Shown here: piece after piece, positions 18,511 to 27,750 of the stretch
Layout: every line of letters begins with the position of its first letter
Position numbering within the stretch: the first letter of the stretch is position 1
DNA from: an endosymbiont of Galathealinum brachiosum
Lineage (GTDB): Bacteria; Pseudomonadota; Gammaproteobacteria; SZUA-229
DNA: 64,000 nt
Assembly: GCA_003349885.1 (NCBI GenBank)
Contig: QFXC01000013.1
Span: 434,001 to 498,000, forward strand
Reading direction: 5' to 3'
The notes under the pieces: generated by a model
Told to the model about the DNA's origin: nothing
The model's database searches: none
The model's input: the letters and a program-made list of their open reading frames with translations, nothing else
Position numbers and translations under genes: made by a program

Positions 18511-19980
18511 ATGAAATTTATCGAAACCCGCGGCAATGACGGACAGCGTCCAAGCCATATTAATTTTTCTGAAGCCATTCTAGGTCCTATATCTTCATTT
18601 GGCGGTATTTATTCACCCGAATCTTTGCCCGATCTAGGTGAAGATTTTTTACAGAATCATCTGGATAAAGACTACAAAACACTGGCTCGTGATTTACTCG
18701 CAGCATTTGAAATAGACATAGATCAGGATGTAATTGAAAAAGCGCTGAGCCTGTATGACGAGTTTGATGACAACAATAACCCGGTACCGGTTAATAAAGT
18801 CTATGACGACCTGTATGTAAGCGAGTTATACCACGGCCCTACCCGTGCATTTAAAGACATGGCATTACAACCTTTCGGCCTGGTTTTATCAGCACTTGCT
18901 CAGAAACGTAATGAAAATTACCTGATACTTGCAGCGACATCTGGCGACACCGGACCAGCAGCATTAGAAACATTTAAAAACCGTGAAAATGTGCAAGTTG
19001 CCTGCCTGTATCCTGAAGGCGGCACATCTGATGTACAGCGACTACAAATGGTAACAGAAGATGCGAAGAACCTTAAAGTAATCGGTATTCACGGTGATTT
19101 CGATGATGCCCAAAAAGCACTAAAACAACTTTTAGGCTCCGACACTTTCAAACAGAAATTACAGGAAAAAAACATATTTTTGTCAGCGGCTAACTCGGTA
19201 AACTTTGGCCGAATTATATTCCAGACTATTTACCATATTCATTCATATCTTGAACTGGTTCGCCAGAAAGCCATTACTTTAGGTGAAAAGGTATATTTAA
19301 ATGTGCCAAGTGGTAACTTTGGAAATGCACTGGGTGGCTACTATGCAATACAAATGGGTTTACCAGTTGAGAAAATATTAATTGCATCTAACAACAATAA
19401 TATTTTAACTCAACTAATTAAAACCGGTTCATACGACTTACGTAATAAATCAGTTATTGCAACTACCTCTCCTGCTATGGACATTTTAAAATCATCAAAT
19501 ATCGAACGTATATTATTTGATTTATTTGGTGAATCAAGAACCAGAGAACTGATGTTACAGCTGGACAAGGAAAACCACTATCAGCTCACTGATGAAGAGC
19601 TGTCAGAAATACAGAAAATTTTTGTTGCTGATTACTGTAATGATGACGAAGGGAAGAAATACATTAAAGATGCTTTTGCAAAAGGTTATTTAATGGACCC
19701 ACACACAGCCACCTGTTTTAAAGCATATGAAACATGCAGAGATAAACCACTAAAAACCATTGTTTATTCAACTGCAGAGTGGACCAAGTTCTCACCAGTC
19801 ATTGCTAATGCATTAACAGGTGAAGTTGATACCCATGACCTTGACGCATTAAAGTCTATCGCTAAAGAAGCCTCTATTGAGATACCTGGCGTTATCAGTG
19901 ATTTATTTGAAAAAGAAATTGCGCAAAAAACAGTTATTGATAAGGAAAATATAGAAGCTGAAATACTGTCATTTCTCTAA
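18511..19980 (+). CDS. thrC: Threonine synthase
   Basis: PLP enzyme that converts O-phosphohomoserine to threonine. The PLP lysine is Lys115 in HGPTRAFKDMA; AATSGDTGPAAL and the phosphate-binding glycine loop VPSGNFGNALGGY follow. At 489 residues it is the long class with the N-terminal FGGIYSPESLP segment. It appears monocistronic, with a -10 box upstream and an inverted repeat downstream. Confidence 0.96.
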   Translation: MKFIETRGNDGQRPSHINFSEAILGPISSFGGIYSPESLPDLGEDFLQNHLDKDYKTLARDLLAAFEIDIDQDVIEKALSLYDEFDDNNNPVPVNKVYDDLYVSELYHGPTRAFKDMALQPFGLVLSALAQKRNENYLILAATSGDTGPAALETFKNRENVQVACLYPEGGTSDVQRLQMVTEDAKNLKVIGIHGDFDDAQKALKQLLGSDTFKQKLQEKNIFLSAANSVNFGRIIFQTIYHIHSYLELVRQKAITLGEKVYLNVPSGNFGNALGGYYAIQMGLPVEKILIASNNNNILTQLIKTGSYDLRNKSVIATTSPAMDILKSSNIERILFDLFGESRTRELMLQLDKENHYQLTDEELSEIQKIFVADYCNDDEGKKYIKDAFAKGYLMDPHTATCFKAYETCRDKPLKTIVYSTAEWTKFSPVIANALTGEVDTHDLDALKSIAKEASIEIPGVISDLFEKEIAQKTVIDKENIEAEILSFL

Positions 19981-19983
19981 TAG

Positions 19984-20025
19984 TTCAGGAGCTAGTTGTA
20001 TAAGCATTTATAATTAGCTCCTGAA
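19984..20025 (+). terminator. Inverted repeat after thrC
   Basis: ttcaggagcta (19984-19994) and tagctcctgaa (20015-20025) form an 11-bp stem with a 20-base loop immediately after thrC, in the gap before the convergent peroxidase gene. There is no T-run, so intrinsic termination is uncertain. Confidence 0.45.
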
Positions 20026-20084
20026 ATATCACTTCAGAATCGAAATACTTTTTTATTATCTTTTACAGTTCGGTATTGCTTTGA

Positions 20085-21434
20085 TTAATTCACTGACAGC
20101 TCAGGTAAAACGAATACCTTATATCTGGTAGTAAGTGCTTTTAAAAATTCAACTAAATCCTCTTTTTCTTGCTGAGACAATGCAAGTGGTAACATATTAG
20201 GATCCAGCCCCTCCTTTACATCTCCACCACGATTATAATGTTCCACCACATCCATCAGGGTACTAGCCGAACCATCATGAAAATAAGGCGCTGACAACTC
20301 TATATCTCTTAATGTTGGTGTTTTAAATGCTGACTTTAACACTTTTACTTTACGTATTGCATAGCGCCCTAAATCATTACCTTCAGCATTACTTTTCAGT
20401 CCAATATTATGAAATCCATCATCGACAAAGTTAGGTGCAGAATGACAAATTTCACAGTTCCCCTTAGCCGGATCAATAAATAATTTAAAGCCTCTGATCT
20501 GTTGCCGTGACATCGCATTTCCATCACCTCGAATCCATTGATCAAAAGGTGAATCATTACTCACTACTGTTCTTTCAAATGAAGCTAGTGCTTTTGCTAT
20601 TGTTTCTCGAGTTATGTTTTCATCAGGGTATGCTTTTTTAAAAGCATCACGATAGTTTGAATCGTTTTTTAAATAATCAATTGCTACTAAAAAATCAGTA
20701 TGCATCTCAGCATGAGAATCAAGGGGTGCCAGAGCCTGATTTTCTAAACTTTTTATTCTACCATCCCACATTTGTAAATAATTATAAGCCGCATTCGTAA
20801 TCACAGGTGAAGAACGTTTAAGAACTACCCCGTTAATACCAACACTTTTAGATAAGCCATCAGACCAGCCAAGTTCAGGATTATGACAACTTGCACATGA
20901 AATCGTTAAATCACGACTTAAATGTTTATCAAAAAATAACATCTTACCTAACGAGGCGCGCGCTTTATTCCATTTATTATTTTCTGGTGCTATGGGTGGC
21001 TTCTTAATCAACCACTTCTGAAAATACAAGTTATTATTAGATTTTGATATAACACTTTCAAAAGAACTAGATTGTCGTATCTCTTTTAAATATAAAATAA
21101 GCGATGAAACCTGTGCCGCACCGAACTCATTACCCCAGGGCGGCATATATGAGGAACGAATAATTTTTTCACCACCTTTAACAATTATTTCTCTCATATA
21201 TTGATCAGAAGCAGAGCTTAGTATTAAATTAGTCGGCGAGGGGTGTTTCATGTTACCTGCAATTCGGCCATTGCCATCTGCGTTTTCACCATGACAAAGA
21301 GCACAATATTCCTGATAATACTGCTTACCACAAACAACATTTACTGACAGCTCAAAGCATTCTGAAGCAATAGAAGTAGTACTTGTTATAACAAAGAAAA
21401 ATATAAATTTTATATAAAAGAGATTATTCAACAT
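20085..21434 (-). CDS. Tri-heme cytochrome c peroxidase (MauG/CcpA family with extra N-terminal cytochrome c)
   Basis: A 449-residue exported protein: hydrophobic signal (residues 1-24), a mono-heme c domain with CALCH at 44-48, then a di-heme peroxidase of the CcpA/MauG family with CASCH at 180-184 and CEICH at 327-331. PYFHDGSASTLMDVVEHYNRGG is typical of the family C-terminus. Classical enzymes have two hemes; the extra N-terminal domain probably feeds electrons to the peroxidase, as in other tri-heme members. The substrate could be hydrogen peroxide or a protein side chain. It overlaps the upstream cupredoxin gene by 11 bases, so that protein is a likely electron partner. Confidence 0.88.
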   Translation of the reverse strand: MLNNLFYIKFIFFFVITSTTSIASECFELSVNVVCGKQYYQEYCALCHGENADGNGRIAGNMKHPSPTNLILSSASDQYMREIIVKGGEKIIRSSYMPPWGNEFGAAQVSSLILYLKEIRQSSSFESVISKSNNNLYFQKWLIKKPPIAPENNKWNKARASLGKMLFFDKHLSRDLTISCASCHNPELGWSDGLSKSVGINGVVLKRSSPVITNAAYNYLQMWDGRIKSLENQALAPLDSHAEMHTDFLVAIDYLKNDSNYRDAFKKAYPDENITRETIAKALASFERTVVSNDSPFDQWIRGDGNAMSRQQIRGFKLFIDPAKGNCEICHSAPNFVDDGFHNIGLKSNAEGNDLGRYAIRKVKVLKSAFKTPTLRDIELSAPYFHDGSASTLMDVVEHYNRGGDVKEGLDPNMLPLALSQQEKEDLVEFLKALTTRYKVFVLPELSVN

Positions 21435-21738
21435 TTATCGTCATGTGCATCTTTGGGTGTATTGCACACTCCACTTCAATCACACCGGGTTTATTAAATG
21501 TCACTTTACGGGTATCGCCTTTTTTGTACGATCCCAAATCAAACTTTTTAGTGCCAGAATAGCTAAAAACATTATGATAAAAAGGGTCATTATTTGGAAA
21601 ACTAACCGTATCACCTACTTTAATACTTAGTTGCTTAACTGAAAAAACTTTACCTTTTTGCTCGACAATATATTCTTCTGAAAAAGCTAGAGTTGAGAAA
21701 CTCATCAATAATACGACCAGAGACATTTGTTTATACAT
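21424..21738 (-). CDS. Periplasmic cupredoxin (plastocyanin/azurin-like blue copper protein)
   Basis: A 104-residue protein with a signal peptide ending near residue 20 (STLAFSEE). The type 1 copper ligands are visible: His55 (PFYHNVF), Cys91 and His94 (VECAIHPKMHM), and Met97 or Met99. The C-x2-H-x2-M spacing fits small methylamine-utilisation-type cupredoxins. It overlaps the tri-heme peroxidase, so it is probably its electron donor in the periplasm. It appears to start its own transcription unit after a 204-base AT-rich gap. Confidence 0.85.
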   Translation of the reverse strand: MYKQMSLVVLLMSFSTLAFSEEYIVEQKGKVFSVKQLSIKVGDTVSFPNNDPFYHNVFSYSGTKKFDLGSYKKGDTRKVTFNKPGVIEVECAIHPKMHMTINVE

Positions 21739-21942
21739 TTCTCACTCCGAAAAATAGCAATAAAAATAAAAATAAAAACCAGGGCTACAACACTTTAAAG
21801 CATTTTATTAAAGATCCATGTGACCTCTAATCAAGCCTTGATATTACATAATATTAAAGTATAGAAAATACACAGTTATTTACAAGTCAATAAACGCATA
21901 AGAAACGCCTAATAAAGAAACTATAGATTATTTATTTAGCCA

Positions 21943-22911
21943 CTACTCAAAAGCCAGCAACATTCTCTTATGCAAGCTCTCCAGCTCATCAAGTAACGGA
22001 ACAATTGCAATTCGATTATGATTATTTAAGTGTGTTTTTATCATTACTGCAAGATCTGTTATCAACATAAAACCATAATTGCCACCGGTCGATTTAATAT
22101 CATGCAATAACATTTCAAATTCACTCCCATCTGTATACTCAAATGTTTTTTTTAAATCTTGAATCATGCTGGGGTATTTTGCCGTATATTTTTTTATCAA
22201 ATCCAGTAACTCAGGTTCATCATCTAACAAACTTGAACGAAGAGGAATAATTTTATCTGGAGAGGCCGCTAAATATTTCCGTAACACTTGATAAAATCGA
22301 CTACGATCAATTGGTTTAGTTAAAAAACCGCGACAGCCAGCATTAATACAATCTTCTGCCATATCTTCAAATGCATTAGCCGTAAGCGCAACTATTGGTG
22401 ACTTACATGCCTGCTCATTTAATAATGCTGCTGCTTCCAGACCAGACATGACTGGCATTTTCATATCCAGCAAGATTAAATCATAATTATGCTGTTTTGC
22501 CATTTCCACCGCTTGTTGACCATTGTTCGCAACATCAACTTCTGCACCTGCGGTTCTTATATATAAAGAAACCAGTTCCTGATTATCCTGATTATCCTCA
22601 GCGAGCAAAATACGTCCACTTACAATATTGCTGTATAAACCAGGATAGATAATTTCTTTAACAATTTTTTTTAAATCAACTTCATTCTTTTGATCTTCAT
22701 TTTGGCGAATGTCAGAGATATTATTAACTATCTCCTGTAATTGACGACCACTTCGAATAATAGTATTAATAGAATTAATACGGTCGCTTTCTGACTGTCT
22801 GTTATCTAACAACAATTCAGAGTAACCAAGAATAGCTGTTAGCTGAGTCCTGATTTCATGTTTCAAATTATCAAGGAAAATATTTTCCATTTTATCTTCT
22901 GGCGAACTCAT
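21943..22911 (-). CDS. Phosphorelay protein with HisKA, receiver and HPt domains but no ATPase domain
   Basis: Residues about 10-60 carry a HisKA H-box (NLKHEIRTQLTAILGYSELL). After a short linker a full receiver domain follows (RILLAEDNQDNQELV; phospho-Asp in LILLDMKMPVMSG; Lys in GFLTKPIDR). The last 90 residues look like an HPt domain with the acceptor histidine in LLHDIKSTGGNYGF. I find no N, G1 or G2 boxes, so it cannot make its own phosphoryl groups. Start: ATG 22911 overlaps the stop of the REC-EAL gene as TAATG; a GTG at 22932 would add seven residues. It is last in the rhodanese-led operon and probably takes phosphate from the hybrid kinase two genes upstream. Confidence 0.75.
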   Translation of the reverse strand: MSSPEDKMENIFLDNLKHEIRTQLTAILGYSELLLDNRQSESDRINSINTIIRSGRQLQEIVNNISDIRQNEDQKNEVDLKKIVKEIIYPGLYSNIVSGRILLAEDNQDNQELVSLYIRTAGAEVDVANNGQQAVEMAKQHNYDLILLDMKMPVMSGLEAAALLNEQACKSPIVALTANAFEDMAEDCINAGCRGFLTKPIDRSRFYQVLRKYLAASPDKIIPLRSSLLDDEPELLDLIKKYTAKYPSMIQDLKKTFEYTDGSEFEMLLHDIKSTGGNYGFMLITDLAVMIKTHLNNHNRIAIVPLLDELESLHKRMLLAFE

Positions 22912-24095
22912 TACAAACGTGTTTTCACCCACTCAACCAGATCATTTTCAGCTACTGGACGACTAATAAAATAACCCTGCGCAACATCACAACCAAGAAG
23001 CCTTAATTGCTCAAGCGTTTCTTTATCCTCAACACCTTCTGCCACTACTTTCATATCAAGCTCATGCCCCAGCATAATACAGGTTTTAACAATTGCTCTT
23101 GCTTCATCATCTACTGAAATTTTTCCTACAAAACTCTGATCAATTTTTAATTCTGTGAAAGGAACCTTATGTAGTTGTGATAATGAAGAATACCCGGTAC
23201 CGAAATCATCTATTGATAACTTCAGGCCTTTTAAACGTAAACGGGTTAAAATATCTAATGATGTAACCAGTTCACCCATTAATGCACTTTCAGTCACTTC
23301 TAAAACAAGGCGATTGGGGTCGAGCTTGTTGTCTTCCAGCAATTTACTCAGCTGCTCTGGCAAGGCCAAACTGGTAATGTTCTCAGCAGAAATATTTACT
23401 GATACCGTAACAGCCATTCCTTTTTCCTGCCATTGCTTCTCCTGGTTGACTACCGCCCTGATAACCCACTGAGTTAATATGCCAATTAAACCATTCTTCT
23501 CTGCAACATCAATAAAATAATTCGGGTAAATTAAACCATGCACCGGGTGCTGCCAGCGTACCAATGCTTCAACACCTGTGAGCATACCTGTTGCTACGGC
23601 AACTTGTGGCTGATAATGTATAACCAGTTCATTATTATTGATCGCTTTCTCAAGCTCAGACGGGGTTATGTTAATATTATTTGATGTTACTTTCTGACTT
23701 CCTTCTGCTGATGCTCGATTAGTATACTGATTCAATAATTTACGAATTCGATCAAGAGACAAGGGTTTTCCAAGCGAGGCAATTAATTCTAGTTTATGTG
23801 CCTCACATAATTTTTCTGCCGAATGTAATACACCAGCATCATGGCCACTCATTAAAATTAATGCTGGCGGATTATTCATGCCTGCTAACCGGCGCATTAC
23901 CTCGATACCATCCATTTCAGGCATATTTAAATCAAGAATTAAAACCGAATTTTCAGCAAACACTTCGATCTGTTCAAAAAACACGCTAGCCTGAATAAAA
24001 GCCTGTGCATTTAAACCAATCATTTCTACTACTTCACTCAGTAGCTCAACCATTTCTGGCTCATCATCAATAAGGTATACTGTGGTGTGTGACAT
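22911..24095 (-). CDS. Response regulator with EAL domain (c-di-GMP phosphodiesterase)
   Basis: 394 residues. The receiver is at 1-125 (YLIDDEPEMVELL; phospho-Asp in LILDLNMPEMDG). The EAL domain is at about 145-394 and keeps the catalytic set: EALVRW, NISAENI, EVTESALMG, DDFGTGYSSLSQL, KIDQSFV and AEGVEDKE. It should cleave c-di-GMP to pGpG when phosphorylated, as in other REC-EAL regulators. It starts 6 bases after the kinase and ends overlapping the HisKA-REC-HPt gene, so the three are almost certainly made together. Confidence 0.9.
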   Translation of the reverse strand: MSHTTVYLIDDEPEMVELLSEVVEMIGLNAQAFIQASVFFEQIEVFAENSVLILDLNMPEMDGIEVMRRLAGMNNPPALILMSGHDAGVLHSAEKLCEAHKLELIASLGKPLSLDRIRKLLNQYTNRASAEGSQKVTSNNINITPSELEKAINNNELVIHYQPQVAVATGMLTGVEALVRWQHPVHGLIYPNYFIDVAEKNGLIGILTQWVIRAVVNQEKQWQEKGMAVTVSVNISAENITSLALPEQLSKLLEDNKLDPNRLVLEVTESALMGELVTSLDILTRLRLKGLKLSIDDFGTGYSSLSQLHKVPFTELKIDQSFVGKISVDDEARAIVKTCIMLGHELDMKVVAEGVEDKETLEQLRLLGCDVAQGYFISRPVAENDLVEWVKTRL

Positions 24096-24101
24096 TATTT
24101 A

Positions 24102-26684
24102 TTAATCCAATACTTCCCGTATACGCATTGCCAGGCCCTGCCTGCTATAAGGCTTACTAAGCAGTTGACTGGTAAAGCGCGCCTGTCCATTTCTTGCAAT
24201 TGCCTTCTGAGTATAGCCTGAAGTAAGCAATATTTTTAACTGTTGATAGTTTTCTGTAGCCAACTCCGCAAGTTCGTAACCATTAATTCCTCCGGGCATC
24301 ACTACGTCACTAAACAATAAATTAATCCTGCTATTTTCTTCAAGCATCTTCAGTGCTTTTTTACCATCATTACTGGTTAAAACGTTATAACCCAGGCTCT
24401 GCAATGTCTCTTTAGCTAATTCGAGTAGACTTTCTTCATCATCCACCACTAATATCGTTTCAGTTCCTCTAGGCAACACTTCACTCTTCAGGTTATCTCC
24501 GCCTATTTCTGTATCTGATTTTGTTTTTTCATAAACTCTGGGTAAATATATTCTGAATGTAGTCCCAATACCCTTTTCTGAATAAACTTTAATATACCCG
24601 TTAGAACGTTCTATAAATCCGAATACCATAGCAAGCCCCAAACCGGTACCACTATCCTCAGCCTTAGTTGTATAAAAAGGCTCAAATATTCGTTGCTGCT
24701 CTTCATATGACATTCCCTCACCATTATCGCTAAATATAAGCTGTACATAATCCCCTTCTTTAACCTCTGGATTATGCCTGCAATATTTTTCATCCAGATG
24801 ACAGTTACCGGACTCAATGGTTAAATGACCACTTCTGTTCATAGCATCACGGGCATTTATAACAATATTAAGTACTGCGTCCTGAAAATCTCCGGTATCA
24901 ATATTAGTTAACCATAAATCGCCCGCTAACTGGTACACAACTTCAATTTCAGGCGTTACCGAATGAACTATCAGGCTTTTCATATCACCAATCTGCTGAT
25001 TAATATTAGCTGTAGTTAATTGATCAGATTTACGACGTGAAAATGACAGTAGCTGTTTCGTTAGCTTGGCAGCACGCTCTGCTGATTTTTTAATTGGAAT
25101 TAGACGTTTATTAATTTTATCATCATCAATATCCTGCAGCTCAAGCAACTCAACATTACCCAGAATAATCCCCATAATGTTATTGAAATCATGCGCTATA
25201 CCACCTGTAAGCTGACCTACCGCATCCATTTTCTGAGAACGTCTAAGTGCCTCCTCCGTATGTTTACTATGTGTAATATCATGCACTACACCAATTGACC
25301 TTAAAGCCCTTCCCGTTTCATCATAATAGGTTTCGCCCTGTTCCCTGACTATTTTAATTCGACCATCCTTCATTAATAATCGATGCTCTATCTCATATGA
25401 TCGACGATTTTTCAGTGACTCCTTATAAGTTGCATTAACTTTATCTCGATCATCTGGATGAATAGTTTGTAAAAATAGCTCATATGTAGCTGAATATTTT
25501 TCAGGATCAATTTCAAAAATCCTATATATTTCATCGGACCAGCTCAATTCTTCATTTATTAAGTCTAACTCCCAACTGCCAATATGTACCATTTTTTGAG
25601 CACGAGCCAGATTTGCTTCTGCTCTGTTTTGTTTTGTAATATCAGTACGCATAGCCATATAACTTAATGGCTTTCCATTTTCTCCCATAAATGGAACGAT
25701 GGTTGTTGCAACCCAATACTCTCTACCATTTTTTGATTTATTACAAATATTGCCACGCCATATTTTTCCAGAAGCAATTGTTTTATACATATCTCTAAAA
25801 AAATCATCATTATGTACGGATGACCTTAAAATACTGTGATTTTCACCTATCAGCTCTTCTTTACTATAACCACTGATTTTAACAAACATATCGTTTGCAT
25901 AAGTTATTATCCCTCTCACATCCGTAATACCAACAATACTGTGCTGATCAAATGCAAACTGCTGATCCTGTAACGCTTTCTTTTCTTCCTCTATCTGATT
26001 TTGTAAATAATTAAATCCTTTAAATAAATCACCTATTTCATCGCCTCGTTTCATTGATAAAGGATGCGAATAATCGTGTGTTTCTGCTGTTTTTCGTAAA
26101 GCTGATACAAGTGTTAAAATTGGGTTTGAAAAATGCTGCTGAATCAACCATGAAAAGATAAAAGACGCTATTAATAAAACAAACAGAATAATAGCAGCTT
26201 GTTCTAATTTGCTATTAATCACTTCTTTTATTTCCTTTGTAGACAACTGAACAAACACATAACCATATGCACTGCCCTGATAATCTAAAGAGTCAAACAA
26301 TAATAAAGAGCCCTTAATAAACTTATGTTTTAGAGGTGACTGTTCTGGAAGTTTAGATATTTTTTTAAACCCTTCCTGTTCATACGAATAAACAGGAATT
26401 TTTTTTTCATCATAAACAATTAAGCCCTGAACTTTATTCAGAGCACGTAACCTTGACGTAATATCTGCTGCCTTATCAACTTCACCAAGCGCCACTAGTG
26501 ACACAAAATCCTGATTAAGCAACTGATTAAATACACGTGCTTCATCTATTAATTTATTATTACCATGATTTATTTCCTGTTTAATAATAAACCCAAAGCT
26601 AATAGTAATAATTACAAACAATACAATATAAACTGAAAAAATTAGTTTGTATTTAATTGGCATATTATTAAAAAAAGAGATCAT
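24102..26684 (-). CDS. Membrane-bound hybrid sensor histidine kinase (HAMP, two PAS, HisKA, ATPase, receiver)
   Basis: 860 residues. Membrane helices at about 12-34 and 164-183 flank a periplasmic sensor region of 130 residues. A HAMP segment follows (184-235), then PAS1 (about 245-350, ITYANDMFVKISGYSKEELIG), PAS2 with PAC (about 362-475), HisKA with phospho-His498 (GGIAHDFNNIMGIILGN), an HATPase with FSDNGEGMSYEEQQRIFEPFYTTK and GTGLGLAMVFGF, and a C-terminal receiver (ILVVDDEESLL, FSDVVMPGG). The GGIAHDFNN box is typical of NtrB-like hybrid kinases. It follows the exported rhodanese by five bases, so the periplasmic domain may read something linked to that enzyme; this is inference. Confidence 0.9.
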   Translation of the reverse strand: MISFFNNMPIKYKLIFSVYIVLFVIITISFGFIIKQEINHGNNKLIDEARVFNQLLNQDFVSLVALGEVDKAADITSRLRALNKVQGLIVYDEKKIPVYSYEQEGFKKISKLPEQSPLKHKFIKGSLLLFDSLDYQGSAYGYVFVQLSTKEIKEVINSKLEQAAIILFVLLIASFIFSWLIQQHFSNPILTLVSALRKTAETHDYSHPLSMKRGDEIGDLFKGFNYLQNQIEEEKKALQDQQFAFDQHSIVGITDVRGIITYANDMFVKISGYSKEELIGENHSILRSSVHNDDFFRDMYKTIASGKIWRGNICNKSKNGREYWVATTIVPFMGENGKPLSYMAMRTDITKQNRAEANLARAQKMVHIGSWELDLINEELSWSDEIYRIFEIDPEKYSATYELFLQTIHPDDRDKVNATYKESLKNRRSYEIEHRLLMKDGRIKIVREQGETYYDETGRALRSIGVVHDITHSKHTEEALRRSQKMDAVGQLTGGIAHDFNNIMGIILGNVELLELQDIDDDKINKRLIPIKKSAERAAKLTKQLLSFSRRKSDQLTTANINQQIGDMKSLIVHSVTPEIEVVYQLAGDLWLTNIDTGDFQDAVLNIVINARDAMNRSGHLTIESGNCHLDEKYCRHNPEVKEGDYVQLIFSDNGEGMSYEEQQRIFEPFYTTKAEDSGTGLGLAMVFGFIERSNGYIKVYSEKGIGTTFRIYLPRVYEKTKSDTEIGGDNLKSEVLPRGTETILVVDDEESLLELAKETLQSLGYNVLTSNDGKKALKMLEENSRINLLFSDVVMPGGINGYELAELATENYQQLKILLTSGYTQKAIARNGQARFTSQLLSKPYSRQGLAMRIREVLD

Positions 26685-26689
26685 ATATA

Positions 26690-27586
26690 TTATTTAATAT
26701 TTTCTATAGGCAGGCTTTCATCATTTCCCCACTCATACCATGAACCATCATAATGAGCAGCATCATGACCCAGTTGACGTAAAATCGTGTAACTTAATGA
26801 AGACTGCTTGCCTTTATTACAATAGAGCAATACCTGCTTATCCTGAGCGATATCATTGTAAATAAACTGTAGCTCCTCTATTGGCTTAAGCATTTTAATA
26901 CCATCTATTTCAATGAAATTTTCTGTCCAGGGTATACTCACTGCATTAGGGATATGGCCTGATCGTAATGCAATTGACTCAATTCCAGTAAATTCTTCTT
27001 TTGTCCTGGCATCAATAATCACTTTCCTCTTATCAGACAGTGCCAGATGCATACTAAGTTTTGTGACAAGTCGTTCAGGCTCAACCGCGGGAATATAAAC
27101 TGTTTTTTCAGGTTTAACGATTACCTGACTTAATGACTGTCCCGAATAGACGCTCCACCCCGTTATACCTCCATCAAGTAACATTACATTTTTGTGACCA
27201 TAAACCTCAAGCACCCAGAACACTCGCCCTGCATCAATATATGTATTGCCGTCATAAATCACGATTTTATGATCATTTCGTATACCCGCATTACTAAATA
27301 ATGCACTGATATGACGAAGGTTACCGACTCTATCTGTATTGCTAACAGGGTTGAATGTATCACCTACTGGTATATTAACCGCCCCTTTAATGTGCCCCTT
27401 TTTGTACTCCTCATAACTACGCGCATCAACAATAACAAGACCATCATCATTTTGATGCTTTACTAACCAGTGAATATCGACCAGAACCTGACCAGCCAGA
27501 CCGGCCACAGCAACTTTGCTCATACAGGTAAAAAGTATAAGACACAAGATACCGCATGCATTGAAGGTGTTGCTTATTGGGGGCAA
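26690..27586 (-). CDS. Exported two-domain rhodanese (thiosulfate or 3-mercaptopyruvate sulfurtransferase-like)
   Basis: A 298-residue protein with a hydrophobic signal (residues about 10-29, LCLILFTCMSKVAVAG) and two rhodanese domains. The N-terminal domain (ARSYEEYKKGHIKGAVNIP) lacks the active-site cysteine, and the C-terminal one has Cys256 in LLYCNKGKQSS. It would move sulfane sulfur in the periplasm. The loop CNKGKQ differs from the CRKGVT of E. coli GlpE-like and the CGSGVT of SseA-type enzymes, so the substrate is uncertain. It is the first gene of a four-gene unit with a hybrid kinase, REC-EAL and HisKA-REC-HPt, an unusual partner set. Confidence 0.82.
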   Translation of the reverse strand: MPPISNTFNACGILCLILFTCMSKVAVAGLAGQVLVDIHWLVKHQNDDGLVIVDARSYEEYKKGHIKGAVNIPVGDTFNPVSNTDRVGNLRHISALFSNAGIRNDHKIVIYDGNTYIDAGRVFWVLEVYGHKNVMLLDGGITGWSVYSGQSLSQVIVKPEKTVYIPAVEPERLVTKLSMHLALSDKRKVIIDARTKEEFTGIESIALRSGHIPNAVSIPWTENFIEIDGIKMLKPIEELQFIYNDIAQDKQVLLYCNKGKQSSLSYTILRQLGHDAAHYDGSWYEWGNDESLPIENIK

Positions 27587-27708
27587 GTTAAAACTCCATA
27601 TACCGTTAGTAAAGAGTACTTAGAGTATAGACTATGAATTAGCGTCAAGAGCCTGACATGATGGGATAGAAAGTTATTATTAACACTCTCTATTGAGATA
27701 AAAGTACA

Positions 27709-27732
27709 AGCCCGTTCACACTAAAACGGGCT
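27709..27732 (-). terminator. Hairpin downstream of argG
   Basis: agcccgtt (27709-27716) and aacgggct (27725-27732) pair with an 8-base loop. On the minus strand this follows the argG stop by about 18 bases and is followed by TGTACTTTTATC, a weak T-rich tract. A plausible terminator for argG. Confidence 0.55.
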
Positions 27733-27750
27733 CATATGGAACAACAAAAA

